Positions 50,101 to 61,701 of a stretch of DNA of 64,000 nt are shown in pieces. Source of the stretch: Nymphaea colorata. Lineage: Eukaryota > Streptophyta > Magnoliopsida > Nymphaeales > Nymphaeaceae. A program made the position numbers and the translations under genes. The stretch spans positions 7,602,713 to 7,666,712 of the forward strand of contig NC_045142.1 of the NCBI RefSeq assembly GCF_008831285.2, given 5' to 3'. The first letter of the stretch is position 1. Every line of letters begins with the position of its first letter. Under the pieces are notes generated by a model that was not told where the DNA came from, ran no database searches, and saw nothing but the letters and a program-made list of their open reading frames with translations.

Positions 50101-52662
50101 TTCAAAAATATTATGAAGCTTCTTCTTGGACAGTATTCCATGCATGTTAGCGTTACTCTTTTCATGTTGTTTTACAGTGTCCTTGGTCTAAACAAATCTA
50201 GTGATATAAGACCTTTGCTGAAACTTTTTCTCAGGCTGTTGAGCGGTGGCTTGTTGACAGGGCAGTGTTGCCTATAGAGAATTCATTAGGGGGAAGCATC
50301 CATCGGAACTATGACCTGTTACTTCGCCATCATTTGCACATTGTTGGAGAGGTGCAGTTTGCAGTGCGTCACTGCTTACTTGCAGCTCCTGGAGTGAAAT
50401 TGGAAGGTTTAAAACGCGTTCTTAGCCACCCCCAGGTAAGTATGATAGTTGGCTCTGTTGTCTGTTTCAATCCTTTCAGCTCATGTTCCTGTGTCGTTAT
50501 TTTCTTTCAGTTCCAGCAATTTTTTTCTTGTGGGCAGAACATTCTCAAAAGCTTATTAACTCAAAAGAAACAATGCTAACATAAATTACACAAATTTTTT
50601 ATAATGATTTTAGTGCAAATAAAACTATAAACAAACAAATTGAAGAACTTTTAGATATAAAATAAACAAAAAAAGAAAGAAAGCACATTAGATGTAAAAA
50701 TGAGATTGTTTTTGTCAATGCCATGAATGTTTTGGTTATGAGACATTGAAATGTTGCTTAATTTTGCTGATATGGTCTATGCTCAAATGACAATATTTTA
50801 TAATAAACAGCAATAACGGTCACTATTATATGAGCTTATGTAGCCAAGTTGTGTGTCAGGCACTTGCCCAATGTGAGCTTACTCTTTCCAAGTTGGGGGT
50901 TGCAAGAGAAGCTGTGGATGATACTGCTGGTGCTGCACAGGTAGAAAGCAGTTTCTCTATCTTAATCCTGTAAGCAGTTGTAAGGGTAAATATGGTGATG
51001 TCGATAACTTGGTCCATATATTCTTTTTCAACATATGACATATCAAATGAAAATTACAGCATGTCAGTGGTTTTAAGATAACCATGTTGTTTTAAGATAA
51101 CATGCCATCACCTGTGATATTGATCACTTGTTCCATATCTTCTATTTTGTTACATGAGATATTATTTGAAAATACAGTATGTCAGTGGTTTCAAAAAAGA
51201 AAATAACCATATTCTGCTTCATTTTCGCATTGTTGCATTCTAGCACTTGGAGCATTGCTTCCTAGAACTTGAATTGAACTACCTGGTGGTTTTGTGTTGC
51301 ATACAGTATGTCAGTGGTTTCAAAAAAGAAGAAAACCATATTCTGTTTCACTTTCGCATTGTTGCATTCTAGCACTTGGAGCATTGCTTCCTACAACTTG
51401 AATTGAACTACCTGGTGGTTTTGTGTTGCATAGTTTGTTGCCAACCACAATCTTCAAGATACAGGTGCCGTTGCTAGTGCTAGGGCTGCAGAAATTTATG
51501 GGTTGAATGTCCTTGCCAAAGACATACAGGTTAGTGTTTATACACATCCTTCCTGTCAAACATGAAAGAAAAAATACGATATGTATAGGCAGGAAAGGAG
51601 AAAATATCAGATATGTATGACTAGGAAATCATATGTTTGACTTTTTTAGGGTTCCATTATTTTCTCATCTTAGATCCTTTTTTTCAGGATTGTTCTGACA
51701 ATGTTACACGTTTTCTGATGTTGGCAAGGGAGCCTGTCATCCCTGGAGTGGATAAACCCTTCAAGGCAAGTAATTTTTTCCCATGGATGCGATATATATG
51801 TCACATCAGTACCAAATGGCATCACAAAATAAAAAATGTAGTTTGCAACTTGTGCCTTAATGTTTGGGACAATCTGACTGGTCTGCTTCTTTCCTGTTGC
51901 CTACTGGCATTCCTGTAGATGGTTAATCTGGACCTAGTTCTTCAAGATACTGAAACTTTTTTTCCTTTGATAACAATACTCTCTAGACAAGCATCGTATT
52001 TTCACTAGAAGAGGGTCCTGGTATTCTGTGTAAGGCGCTCGGTGTTTTTGCTACCAGGAATATCAACCTCACTAAGGTACCTAGTTGCTGTCACTTTTGT
52101 TCTTTGATGTTTCGTAAAAGTATTTTTCTTGATGTTTTGAACATTCAGTCATCTTTTGCAGATTGAAAGTAGGCCTTGGAGACAGCAACCGTTTCGCATA
52201 TCTGATGATTGTAACAGTTCTTCCCAAAGGTGAATGACTGATGCTTTAACAGTATTTTATGATTTTCTTTGGCTTTTTGTGGCCTTTATTCCTTGGCACA
52301 TGCTCTTGCATGGTTGCATCACTGCATGTGCTATTATCGTTTTCTCCTCTTAACTATTTTTAAAGATCCAACAATAACAATGTTTTACTCTGCAGATATT
52401 TCAATTATCTATTTTATGTTGATTTTGAGGCATCCATGGCAGAAACGAAAGCACAAAATGCCCTGAGGAACTTGGAGGTCTGTCTTGAACGTCAGCGTAG
52501 TTGGCATCTAAACTGAAAATCCTTTTATGTAGTTTTCCTGAACTCCCCTTTGTTGTTGCTCAATGCTTATATACTTGTTCTTTTGTGGAAATACAGGAAT
52601 TCGCAACATTTCTCAGAGTGCTCGGAAGTTACCCAATGGATGTGAATGGTTTTGGTCAGTGA
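47168..52662 (+). CDS. ADT: arogenate/prephenate dehydratase, plastid, eleven exons, 384 aa
   Basis: Catalyses decarboxylation-dehydration of arogenate to phenylalanine (and in some members prephenate to phenylpyruvate) in the plastid. Exons: 47168-47399, 47477-47544, 47754-47846, 50235-50435, 50860-50940, 51434-51529, 51688-51765, 51987-52076, 52162-52229, 52396-52477, 52597-52662 (TGA). All phases agree (385 codons with stop). Residues 1 to about 80 are Ser/Ala rich, as in a transit peptide. The catalytic domain has [50 protein letters not shown] and the catalytic NVTRF; the ACT domain has [20 protein letters not shown], including the Phe-binding ESRP. The sequence sits closest to the ADT1/ADT2-type branch. 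Intron 7 has a GC donor (AAG|GCAAGT). Intron 3 is 2.4 kb and carries a MITE-like repeat. The start at 47168 is the first ATG after the LTR. Confidence 0.96.
48216..49016. repeat. CCTAGGCG-rich element with inverted ends in ADT intron 3
   Basis: The left end ttgtcaaggtgtcacctaggc and the right end gctagcctagctgccttgataa are inverted and similar; CTAGGC/GCCTAG words cluster at both ends (48225-48350 and 48950-49000). The right tip is partly duplicated (gctgccttgataa twice). It has the look of a plant MITE; no target duplication was confirmed. Confidence 0.6.
50955..51433. repeat. tandem repeats in ADT intron 5, reaching the acceptor of exon 6
   Basis: A unit of 129 bp (acagtatgtcagtggtttca... 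ending ggttttgtgttgcat) occurs at about 51173-51301 and 51302-51430. A further diverged copy of its front part lies at about 51050, together with a preceding block (acttggtccatat / acttgttccatat). The second unit ends in GCATAG, the acceptor of exon 6; the first ends in GCATACAG. Confidence 0.92.
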
Positions 52663-53211
52663 AATGGCCAGAGATTACGGAGGTGGATGAGAATGTCAAG
52701 TAAATATCTTGATGAGAAAAAGAAAGTTATTCTTGATGCCATTTTCTCTTATGGAATAAAGTTAGTTCAGTTGATTTTTTTTTGCTTCGCTTTTGACGAC
52801 CTGTTAATTTTGCTATTTGTGTTTTAGGCATGTTTCCCATCATTTTTTTTTTTGCAGAATTAATTGCATTAGCTACTTCTTGTTTTAGTTAATGCAAAGG
52901 CATAGTAAGTTCTCAGTACTGTCTTGCTTTTATGAATGTGTGTAAGAGAGGGAGAGAGAGAGAGATGAAACAATGAGTATCTATGTCACATGGATACTCC
53001 TGAAAAGACATTGTGCCGTGTCGACACGGTTCGACGTTGGTGTGGATACGAGACAGCTGAATCACTGCTCATCATTTTTCACAGTATCAAATAGGCGCTG
53101 AAGTTTTCTCCTTGTTTCTCAAACAATCCCTCATTAAGAAAAGTTAAAATAATCAACCAAATGACAACAAAATTGACCCTTTATGATAACAAGTATCGAC
53201 TTAATTTGAAG
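52663..53211. other. ADT 3' flank
   Basis: Probable 3' UTR and flank. It contains a short (GA)n tract at about 52948-52965. No gene seen. Confidence 0.45.
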
Positions 53212-53325
53212 ATTGTAACCTTCCCTTGGCTCCTCTATTGGAATCTTGTTCCTGGGAAAAGCTTCTTTTCACGGATTCTTCTTCTTTTTTCGTCTTTTCT
53301 GGTTGTTGGTCTCTTTGCTAGTGCG

Positions 53326-53377
<52 letters not shown>

Positions 53378-53905
53378 GGCTTGTCAGCTATTAGATTACT
53401 TTCAAGAAATTAGCCAAACTGAAATTGAGTGCATTTAGCCGATGATTGTAGTGTTTTTTTTTTCTTCAGAAGATGACTCCTCTACCAAGAGACGGCCAGA
53501 AATTTTTGTCTAAAAGACGTTAGTAATAAATTTTAAAATTTTAAAGGCATCAACATATAAATGAAAAAAAATTTCCTAAGAAATTAATATAAAAACAAGT
53601 ATCTTTTGTGGCTTTATATGAAAATTTGCCTATAAGTTGCCCACACCTGCCAACACCCCTGCCCCTGCTTTCTATAGCAGCCTAAACCATGTGGCAGTTT
53701 AGTCAGGAAGCCTCACTTGCCGAAAGGTTAGGTTAATTAGAATTTCACCTTTAATGGTCTCTTTCAGTACTATATATTCTTCTTCCTGCGCCCATTTGAA
53801 GTTGAGCATTTCTTAGTAAATATTATGTTTTAGAACATATTCCTTCACATTCAATTCTCCCTCTTTCGTGGGGTACAGGGCACGAGCTTACAAGAAGCTG
53901 CTAAT
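53212..53905. repeat. dispersed direct repeat, copy A (about 690 bp)
   Basis: Collinear with 56112-56785: shared blocks include ggaatcttgttc, ggaaaagcttcttt, agtaataaattttaaa, atggtctctttcag and gggcacgagct. A (TA)n run (53330-53373) sits at the same place as that in copy B (56233-56286). Confidence 0.85.
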
Positions 53906-54000
53906 AGTGGAACTGGTCTTGGATCTGCACGTAAATTCGCAAAGTTGGATCCAAGTCTTGGTTGTATTTTAATATTGCCAAAATAAAAATCATGTCTTAC

Positions 54001-54240
54001 ATACATACATATATAATGAGTGAATAATGACTCTGGCTATTAAGAGTTACCCAACCATTTAACCAAGCCAAGGATGATTGAGAAAAAAAACAAAGAAAAG
54101 GTGTGAAATATTCATTTTTTTCTTGTTTTTTTTCTTAGTTGTCTATTATGATGAATTGGATGGTCTTGATTAGATGGTTGAATGACTCTAAAAAGCTAGA
54201 TTCGTCATTCAGTTTTTATATAAATATAAATATAAATATA
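54001..54240. repeat. element bordered by AT repeats, copy 2
   Basis: Shares ttaagagttacccaaccatttaa (split here at the conserved core) and gtcttgattagatggttga with the element at 38150-38430. Left border catacatacatatata, right border (aaatat)n. Confidence 0.5.
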
Positions 54241-54715
54241 TAGTGAGTGATTAATCAATGTAGCTATCCACATTCATCTAGCCATTTAACCAGGTTCGTT
54301 CATCGTTTCAAGGAAAATAAGATATGAACTAATATTAAATGACAAAAAATATCCATCATTTTTTTTCTCTTGTATTCTCATCATCATGCTAGATGATGCT
54401 CTAGTCAGATTTGCACGTTGGGTTGATCCGAAATAACGATAAATATTTGACCTGTAATTACAATTATTCTTAGTAGCAACATGTTTGAACCAGCTATTTT
54501 ACTTTCTTTTTTATATGTAAGAATGTTCGCTTTGTTTTCCAAATTCCATTCGGTGGCCTATATCATCATTGAGTATTTTATAAATAAAAGTCCACCGACG
54601 TACTGGTCTTCCAACTTTTTACAATCGAAGGCACACGATTCTCTCATCTTCTGTGGCGTGTCATTTGGCCTGCATTATTTTTATTTTTCTTACATTTAAA
54701 AATCTAAAATATTTT

Positions 54716-54774
<59 letters not shown>

Positions 54775-55511
54775 ACGTATGGTACTACGCTCAATTGGAA
54801 TCATTTGAACTGAATTGTTGATGTCAAACACAAAGCCGTGAAAATTAACTACCATTATAAAAGTTGATTTTTTTTAAGAATCTGAAATATCCTTAGAAAT
54901 AAGGAAACAAATGAGTTTTCTTAAATAAACCTATTATATATTTTTAAGAATATTTTATACCTTTGAAAAAACAACTTAGCTTTTATATCTTAAACTTAAT
55001 TTTATTTTAGTCGTTTTTGAATATGTACCTTGTATGATTTTCATCAAATAAAGAGCTGTCATAAGATCATTAGCAACAAATTATAGTGCGGCAAAGTTCA
55101 ATGCCATTTATAATACTTATAATAATTCCACAAATTCGTGAACACGATACATACTCATACTCCCATTGGCTTATTTGGACAACTTTCACATGATTTTTTT
55201 GAGAAAATGTATTGAAAAATGAGAAAAAATCAAATTAGACCTAGTAACAATGTAATGCAAACCAAAATTGCATTTCGGATCACACAAGACACAAAACTCA
55301 ATGCATCATGAAAATTTCAAGATTTTCTATTGTTTTCAAATAAAGTTTTCAATTACACTGGTATCATTTCAAAATGTCAAAAATATTTAATTTCTCAAAA
55401 AGCAAAGATCTACCCTTTATTTGCTTGAAAGTGCCTATTTTTTTTTCAAAAATTTTCAAGAAACCATCATAGCCCTCTCTTCTTCGCTCATTTGCTCCGT
55501 CCCTTGATCTT

Positions 55512-55545
<34 letters not shown>

Positions 55546-55984
55546 ATCTAATCTCTCTCTCTCCTCCCCTCTTCTCTCCCTCCTTAGCCTCCAAGCCAAA
55601 CTCCCTTAGGTAAGCTTCCCTCCCTTCAGTTTGTTCTTTATTTTATTTTAATTTGTTTTATTGTAATTTTCGTCTTCATTATAAACTTTATTTTATTTAT
55701 TGAACATGATTAAATTAGGTTAAATGCCATTAGACATTAAAAGGGTAAGATATGTTTCTCTTTCTTTGTTACACAGGATTTATTTAATCAGTTTGCTTAA
55801 ATAAATTTAAGAGCCGTTAATATCTTAAATAAAATAATGAACATTCTATTTTGTGTTTATTTATTAATTAGTAGTTAGGTATGTCTATGTCTCAAGCTTA
55901 GTTGTTAATTTATCTAAACAATACAAATACCATGTGTTATTAAAGACGATCAATCCTTTATCCTGGTGCTAATCTTAGATTAAT

Positions 55985-56105
55985 TTTTTTTATTTATATT
56001 TTTGTCTCACCAAAAACTTATTTTTTTTTTGTGTAAACGAGATATACTTTTGTCATTAATCATACTGGCGCACAAAATTTCGTGCATCAGTATGGTGCAG
56101 GTTAT
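55985..56105. repeat. dispersed repeat with a palindromic core, copy 2
   Basis: Matches 26886-27050 (ctcaccaaaaactt, acttttgtcattaa) and carries the palindrome CATACTGGCGCAC...GTGCATCAGTATG at 56061-56094. Confidence 0.6.
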
Positions 56106-56111
56106 ATGCGC

Positions 56112-56785
56112 CATTAGAATCTTGAAACCTTCCATTGGCTCTTCTACTGGAATCTTGTTCAGGGGAAAAGCTTCTTTCAAGAAATTCTTCTCTTTTTTGG
56201 GCAGTACTGGTTGTTGGTTCTCTTTCATAGTGCGCTTACCTCATATATATATATATATATAATATATTATATATATATATATATATTATCAAATTATTTT
56301 TAAGAAATTGGCCAAACTGAAGTTGAGTGCGTTTGGCTGATGATCAAATAGTGTTTTGCTTTGGGAAGATGATTCATTTATCGAGGGCAGAGCTAAAAAT
56401 TATTAACTAAGGAGCACTTAGTAATAAATTTTAAATTTTTAAGCAACATCAATATGTAAATAAAAAAATTACCCAAAGTATTAATATAAAAATAAATATT
56501 TTTAATACTAAGTGACAATTGGCAACACCTGCCTTCTCCTCCGGTCCTGCCCATACTTTCAGTAGTCCATCCTGCACTTAGGCCGAATGGTTACTTTAAT
56601 TAGAGCACAAGCATTAACGGTCTCTTTCAGGATTATATGTAGAATCTATTCTTTTTGCTGCGTCCATTTAAAGTTGTGCCCAATTAGTATTTCTTATTAA
56701 ATATTATATGTATGTGGAGAATATATTCCTTCATGTTCAATTCTCTGTGTCTCCCCCTCTTGTCAGGGCACGAGCTCATAAGAAC
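56112..56785. repeat. dispersed direct repeat, copy B
   Basis: See 53212-53905. Same orientation, about 2.9 kb downstream, with many substitutions and indels, so the duplication is old. Confidence 0.85.
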
Positions 56786-56927
56786 AGAATTAACATCCGG
56801 CTAAATCTCTAATCGGAAGAATATGGATATACACTCTAACTGGACCCGAGTCACCCACCTCATGTAAACACACACATATATATATATACATCTATATATA
56901 TTATATATATATACACACACATACACA

Positions 56928-56968
<41 letters not shown>

Positions 56969-57643
56969 GCCTGTTTTGTAAAAATCATTTTATGAACTGA
57001 ATTGGTGAATTTTTTTTACTTTAAATTGGAAAAATAAATTCATGGATCATTTAAAACATCAATTATAAAATATAGAATAAGAAAAATTCTCAAAAAACAG
57101 ACACATGGGACACTTGGATTGGCAACTTGAATTTAAGCCATATGGAACGAAACATTAGGTTCTCATGGCAGAAATTGGTTACACGGACACTCTTGTGCAC
57201 AAAAAATTGTATGCGAGTGTGCAATAACCAAAATAGTAAAATACTCCTGACAAAGTAAAAAAAAAAAGTGTTTAGAAAGACAAAAAAACAGAATTATGAA
57301 AATGTTAAGAGTCAAATACATATTCTTTATAAAAAAAATTCTAAAAATACTCAATCCCTTTTTTTTTTCCTTGAGTGTTTATACCCTTCTACATGCAATT
57401 CAATCTCTCTCATGGGTCCTGTTGAAAGGACTTGATGTATGGAAAGACCCCGAGCATTTTAGGGCACAAATATTACTCGCCCGAACATGGGAGTCTCGTG
57501 TTGGGAGCTTGAAATATTAACTATGCATTTATAATTAAAAAGGAAATACTACCTTCTTATTGGACCTTATAAACTGCACTCCCGCAGCAATCAAGGGACA
57601 TATTCCAGCTTGTGTCTTCAAAATAGCGACGTTATCTCCTAAC
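56786..57643. other. upstream flank of the transporter gene
   Basis: Contains complex (TA)n/(CA)n microsatellites at 56872-56967. No frame is convincing, and no clear TATA box was assigned. Confidence 0.45.
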
Positions 57644-59737
57644 ATGCTCTCCGGCAGCCCTAACATGCTCTCCGGCGAACTTCCCGGCAGCAGTGATTCG
57701 TCGATGCGATCTAAACGGAGAAAGGGTGGGTGGGTCACCTTCCCCTTCATCATAGGTGAGCTCAGTTCATTTTCATTGGCTGATAGTTGCTGTTCTGCTG
57801 ATACTAACGGTGCATGCCGCCATTAAAACAGGAAGCTCTGGGCTGTTGTGCCTGGCTGCGTATGGCTCAGTCGCCAACCTCATAGTCTACCTGGTTCAGC
57901 AATTCAACGTCAGCCGGATCGCAGCGGTGCAGATCTTCAACATAGTCAATGGATGTGGAGCCATTGCGCCGCTCGTCGGCGGCATCATCTCCGACTCCGC
58001 CGCCGGTTGCTTCTCTGTTATTTTGGCAGCCTCCGTCATTTCTTTCCTGGTTCGTTCCTACCCTTCCTGTAATTTCTTTACCAATATGCAAGAGGAGCTA
58101 ACAGGTTAGTAATAATACTCTAAAGCGGGGTCCCTGAATTTTCAGAAAATTTAATATTTTACTAATATTTTTGAAAATTTATTTTTTAATATGCATAGAA
58201 AAGGGAGAAGTTAGGGCAATTTGAATTTTGTTTTAGAAAAAATGTTTTTGGATTTTTAACTTTTTTCCATTATTTTTTGGTCGTGTAACGAGCAATCCCC
58301 TTTTTACTAGGCATTCTCTATCATATTAGTGATTATGTGATTAAAATGCTCGGTTCATTAAATAGAACACCCCTCTTTATACTTATAAAAGCAAAAGTCA
58401 AAAAAAAAAAAAAAAATCCTTTACCTCGACTTGGGCCAGCTCGACTCAGCACAAAAAACTTAAACTTGAGTCCAGTTTGATAGAACAAGCTTGTGCTCGA
58501 CTGGACGATATAAGGTCGAGATTGAGTTTGACTTGATTAACTTGTTTATGTTAAGCATGTCTCATTTTTTAACTCGCTTAGTTCAATTAACTCGTGCAAT
58601 TTTTACTACTTCAATTATTTCCTTATTATAGTTCAACATTCATTGTGTCTAGTTGAGTATAACCCAAATTTTTTGGTACTTACATTTAAATAAATGGTGA
58701 GTGTTCCCCAACCAATGGAGCCAATATGCATAATATCATATACACTAATCGGAGCTTAACCAGTTAGGATGAGGACATCATGTTCGAATGCTCAAGTAGG
58801 GGCAAAGACAGGATTTTTTTAAGGGGCGGGTCAAACGGTCCGCGGGTCGGGCCAAGTGGAGCGACAGGTCGGGCCAAACTAAAAAAATTTGATTTTTTCA
58901 ATATAATTTTTTTTTTCCTGCGCTCACCCGAGCCATAGCCCAGGCAAGCCCTTCCCCTCCCTCCACCCCTGGCCTCAAGTGGTGAGCCCCGAATAATTGG
59001 AGCTAGTGACTAGAGGCATCCCCTCACGGGTTCAAGTGGCACGGGCATCCACCCTTTGCATTATAGATAAAAAGGGATGTTCTAAAATATTGTGTAAGCT
59101 TGGACATCGGAGACAAAGATGAAATTGTACATCTGCTCATTCAAGACATCACATCTAACTAGATGTAAAAGTTGATACCTTCCTAGGCCAAAACTAAAAT
59201 AAAGGTAGGACTGGGCTGCCATCAACTTGGTATTTCACATCCCTGATTTGCTCCTGCTCCTCAATATTATTTGCATAAAAGTGAAGCAGATATGGCAAGA
59301 GCTAGATCAGGGGGTTGGCAGTCGGAGTCAGACTAGTAACGGAGCCAGAAAAATTTGCTGGAAGGGCACTTGTTTAAAAATACTCAATTCTGATGGGTCA
59401 CTATATATATATATATATATATATATAGAACTTTTAAGAGACTGGTGTGGGTAACTGTCCACACCAGTCACAATGTGACTACACCACAAAGTCGGACAAG
59501 CTTTAGAAAGAAGACACTTGGACTATGGTCGGACAATGTAGTTCACCAACCTTTTCCCTTTGAAAATGGTCACATATATTTGAGTTTGATAAGGACGGCA
59601 CTTTAGTAATTTTGGATACCCAACAATTCCAACTTTGGCAAGAATCCTATTCTTTTAAAAGATCCTTAGAAAGCTTTCCCTTCCACTTGATTTCTTTGGC
59701 TGGGAGGCCGAACATTCAGACAATTGGCTGATTTTAG

Positions 59738-59833
<96 letters not shown>

Positions 59834-61411
59834 AAACAACATGATTTGTTGCACCTTTTAATAGTTGAGTTATCCTTTTCAGTTTTTACACAAGTATTTA
59901 GCTTATGAAAGTATTAATTTGAAGGTTTGTTAGGCAACAGCAAGAATACGATCTTGCACCCAAAAATTAGAATAAATTCATGAAAGAGTAGTTGCAACAC
60001 TATATTTTATGAGTTTAGCAACTTGTTACTATTGCCAAACATTTCTTAAAAATATATTGACAAAAATGTATTGTTATAAATATATACGTAAAATGGATAT
60101 AAAGATACGATTGAAAGCTGGGTATAAATGAAACTTGCTGTCACACATAATTAGGTTTCCAATTTCATCGGTTGTCTCCAAAGAGAAAAATGAGAGTAAA
60201 AGGTTATAGGTTAGCCAGCAAAGATAGAAACAGGCCTCAATTAAAAGACCATGTTTTGAAATCTTGCTAAAATCTAAACAGTGTCTTAGAAACGAAACAA
60301 GAACTTATTCTGGTTAAGCAAAAAATATTTCTACAAATTTCAGCTATCGATTGTTTTAATGGATATATTATTTAATACAGGGGCTAAGTTTTTTCCTAAA
60401 GCTATATGACGCATATCATAGGTTGGTATTCTCGTAAGGACAATAATTTTATGGTTAAATGACAAACAGCGGCCCAATTTAAAGTTTATTATTTTTGGAG
60501 GACATGAATTTTGAGCTTTTTAGGTAGACATTTACTTAGTTCACCAGTCGTTTGAACTTTGAAATTTAGAAAATACCCTTAAATGTGAAAGTGAGGTTCG
60601 ACTCCTGGAGATGTGAAAAAGAAAAAAGATTTTTTTTCGTAAAAATGATTTAAAAATATATGTATTTTTAAAATACCAAAACTACCCCTTTTAGAAAAGC
60701 CGCTATCTGTTCACTAGTAGAAAAGTGAAAGGTAAATACGTGCTACTTCTTTCAGCCTAGATGATTTATTTAGCTTACTTTAAGGAACAAAATTACACAC
60801 AGCCTTTACTGGAAAAATGACAACAAAAGGTGGATCCCTCGTGAAAAATTTCTACAATCGAAGCATTTATAATAAAATTATTGCAAATTAAATTAAGGTA
60901 ACCGTCTACTGTTTGGCAGGACTACTAGATTTAGGAAAGAAAAAAAATAAGAAAAATATTTTCTTCTATCTAAACTTTTTTGGAGAAAACTCTCTAAATT
61001 TTCAGAAATACGGCATAAGGTGTTTGAACTTTAGGTCTCAACCCTTTTACTTTGAGTGACGAGTCTTCTCTCGGTGTTCTCTGTTGGTGTGTTTTCTTTT
61101 CTCACAAAGTTGAAAATGTCGGGAATTAAAAGAATTTTATTTTGACAAATTATGAAACTAAGAGTTCTATACAGATTTTCTCTAAATACATTGACGAACA
61201 TTTGAAATAAACAAAAAATGTTTCATGATAGTGTACACTAAAAATATTTTAAAAAGATATTTTATGCAATTAAAACATGGTGACACGAGAAATACATTTT
61301 TGTCAATATTATTTAAATATCACAAGATTTTCCCCTCAAAAGAAGCATAGGCGGTTTTGGCAAATAAACACACGTTAATTTGAAAACATGTCCACACTTG
61401 CCACAATGGAA

Positions 61412-61465
<54 letters not shown>

Positions 61466-61650
61466 ATGTTTGTTGGATAACTAAAAATTAAAAATTCATT
61501 GTTCAAAGCATCATAAATCATTGCTACAAATTTAATGAATGGTTACTACATTATAATTCTCGCTACTCATTGAATGGTTTTTTTGTAATGATTTTTAATT
61601 TAAATCACCTGGCAACATTCAACACACAACAACATCACTAACAGTAGAGT

Positions 61651-61701
<51 letters not shown>

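Larger units (their letters stand above)
53906..56111. other. DNA between the two 690-bp repeats
   Basis: Holds the (TA)n-bordered segment 54001-54240, (TA)n at 54720-54769, a (CT)n tract at about 55510-55541 and, at 55985-56105, copy 2 of the palindromic-core repeat. No transposon protein, so the flanking repeats cannot be confirmed as LTRs. Confidence 0.45.

Noticed and set aside
53212-56785. Calling the two 690-bp repeats LTRs of a retrotransposon
   Set aside because: No primer site, polypurine tract, TG...CA ends or pol remnants could be recognised between them.
59742-59831. Possible CRISPR-like or satellite array
   Set aside because: It is a plain TA dinucleotide run; no spacer structure exists anywhere in the window.
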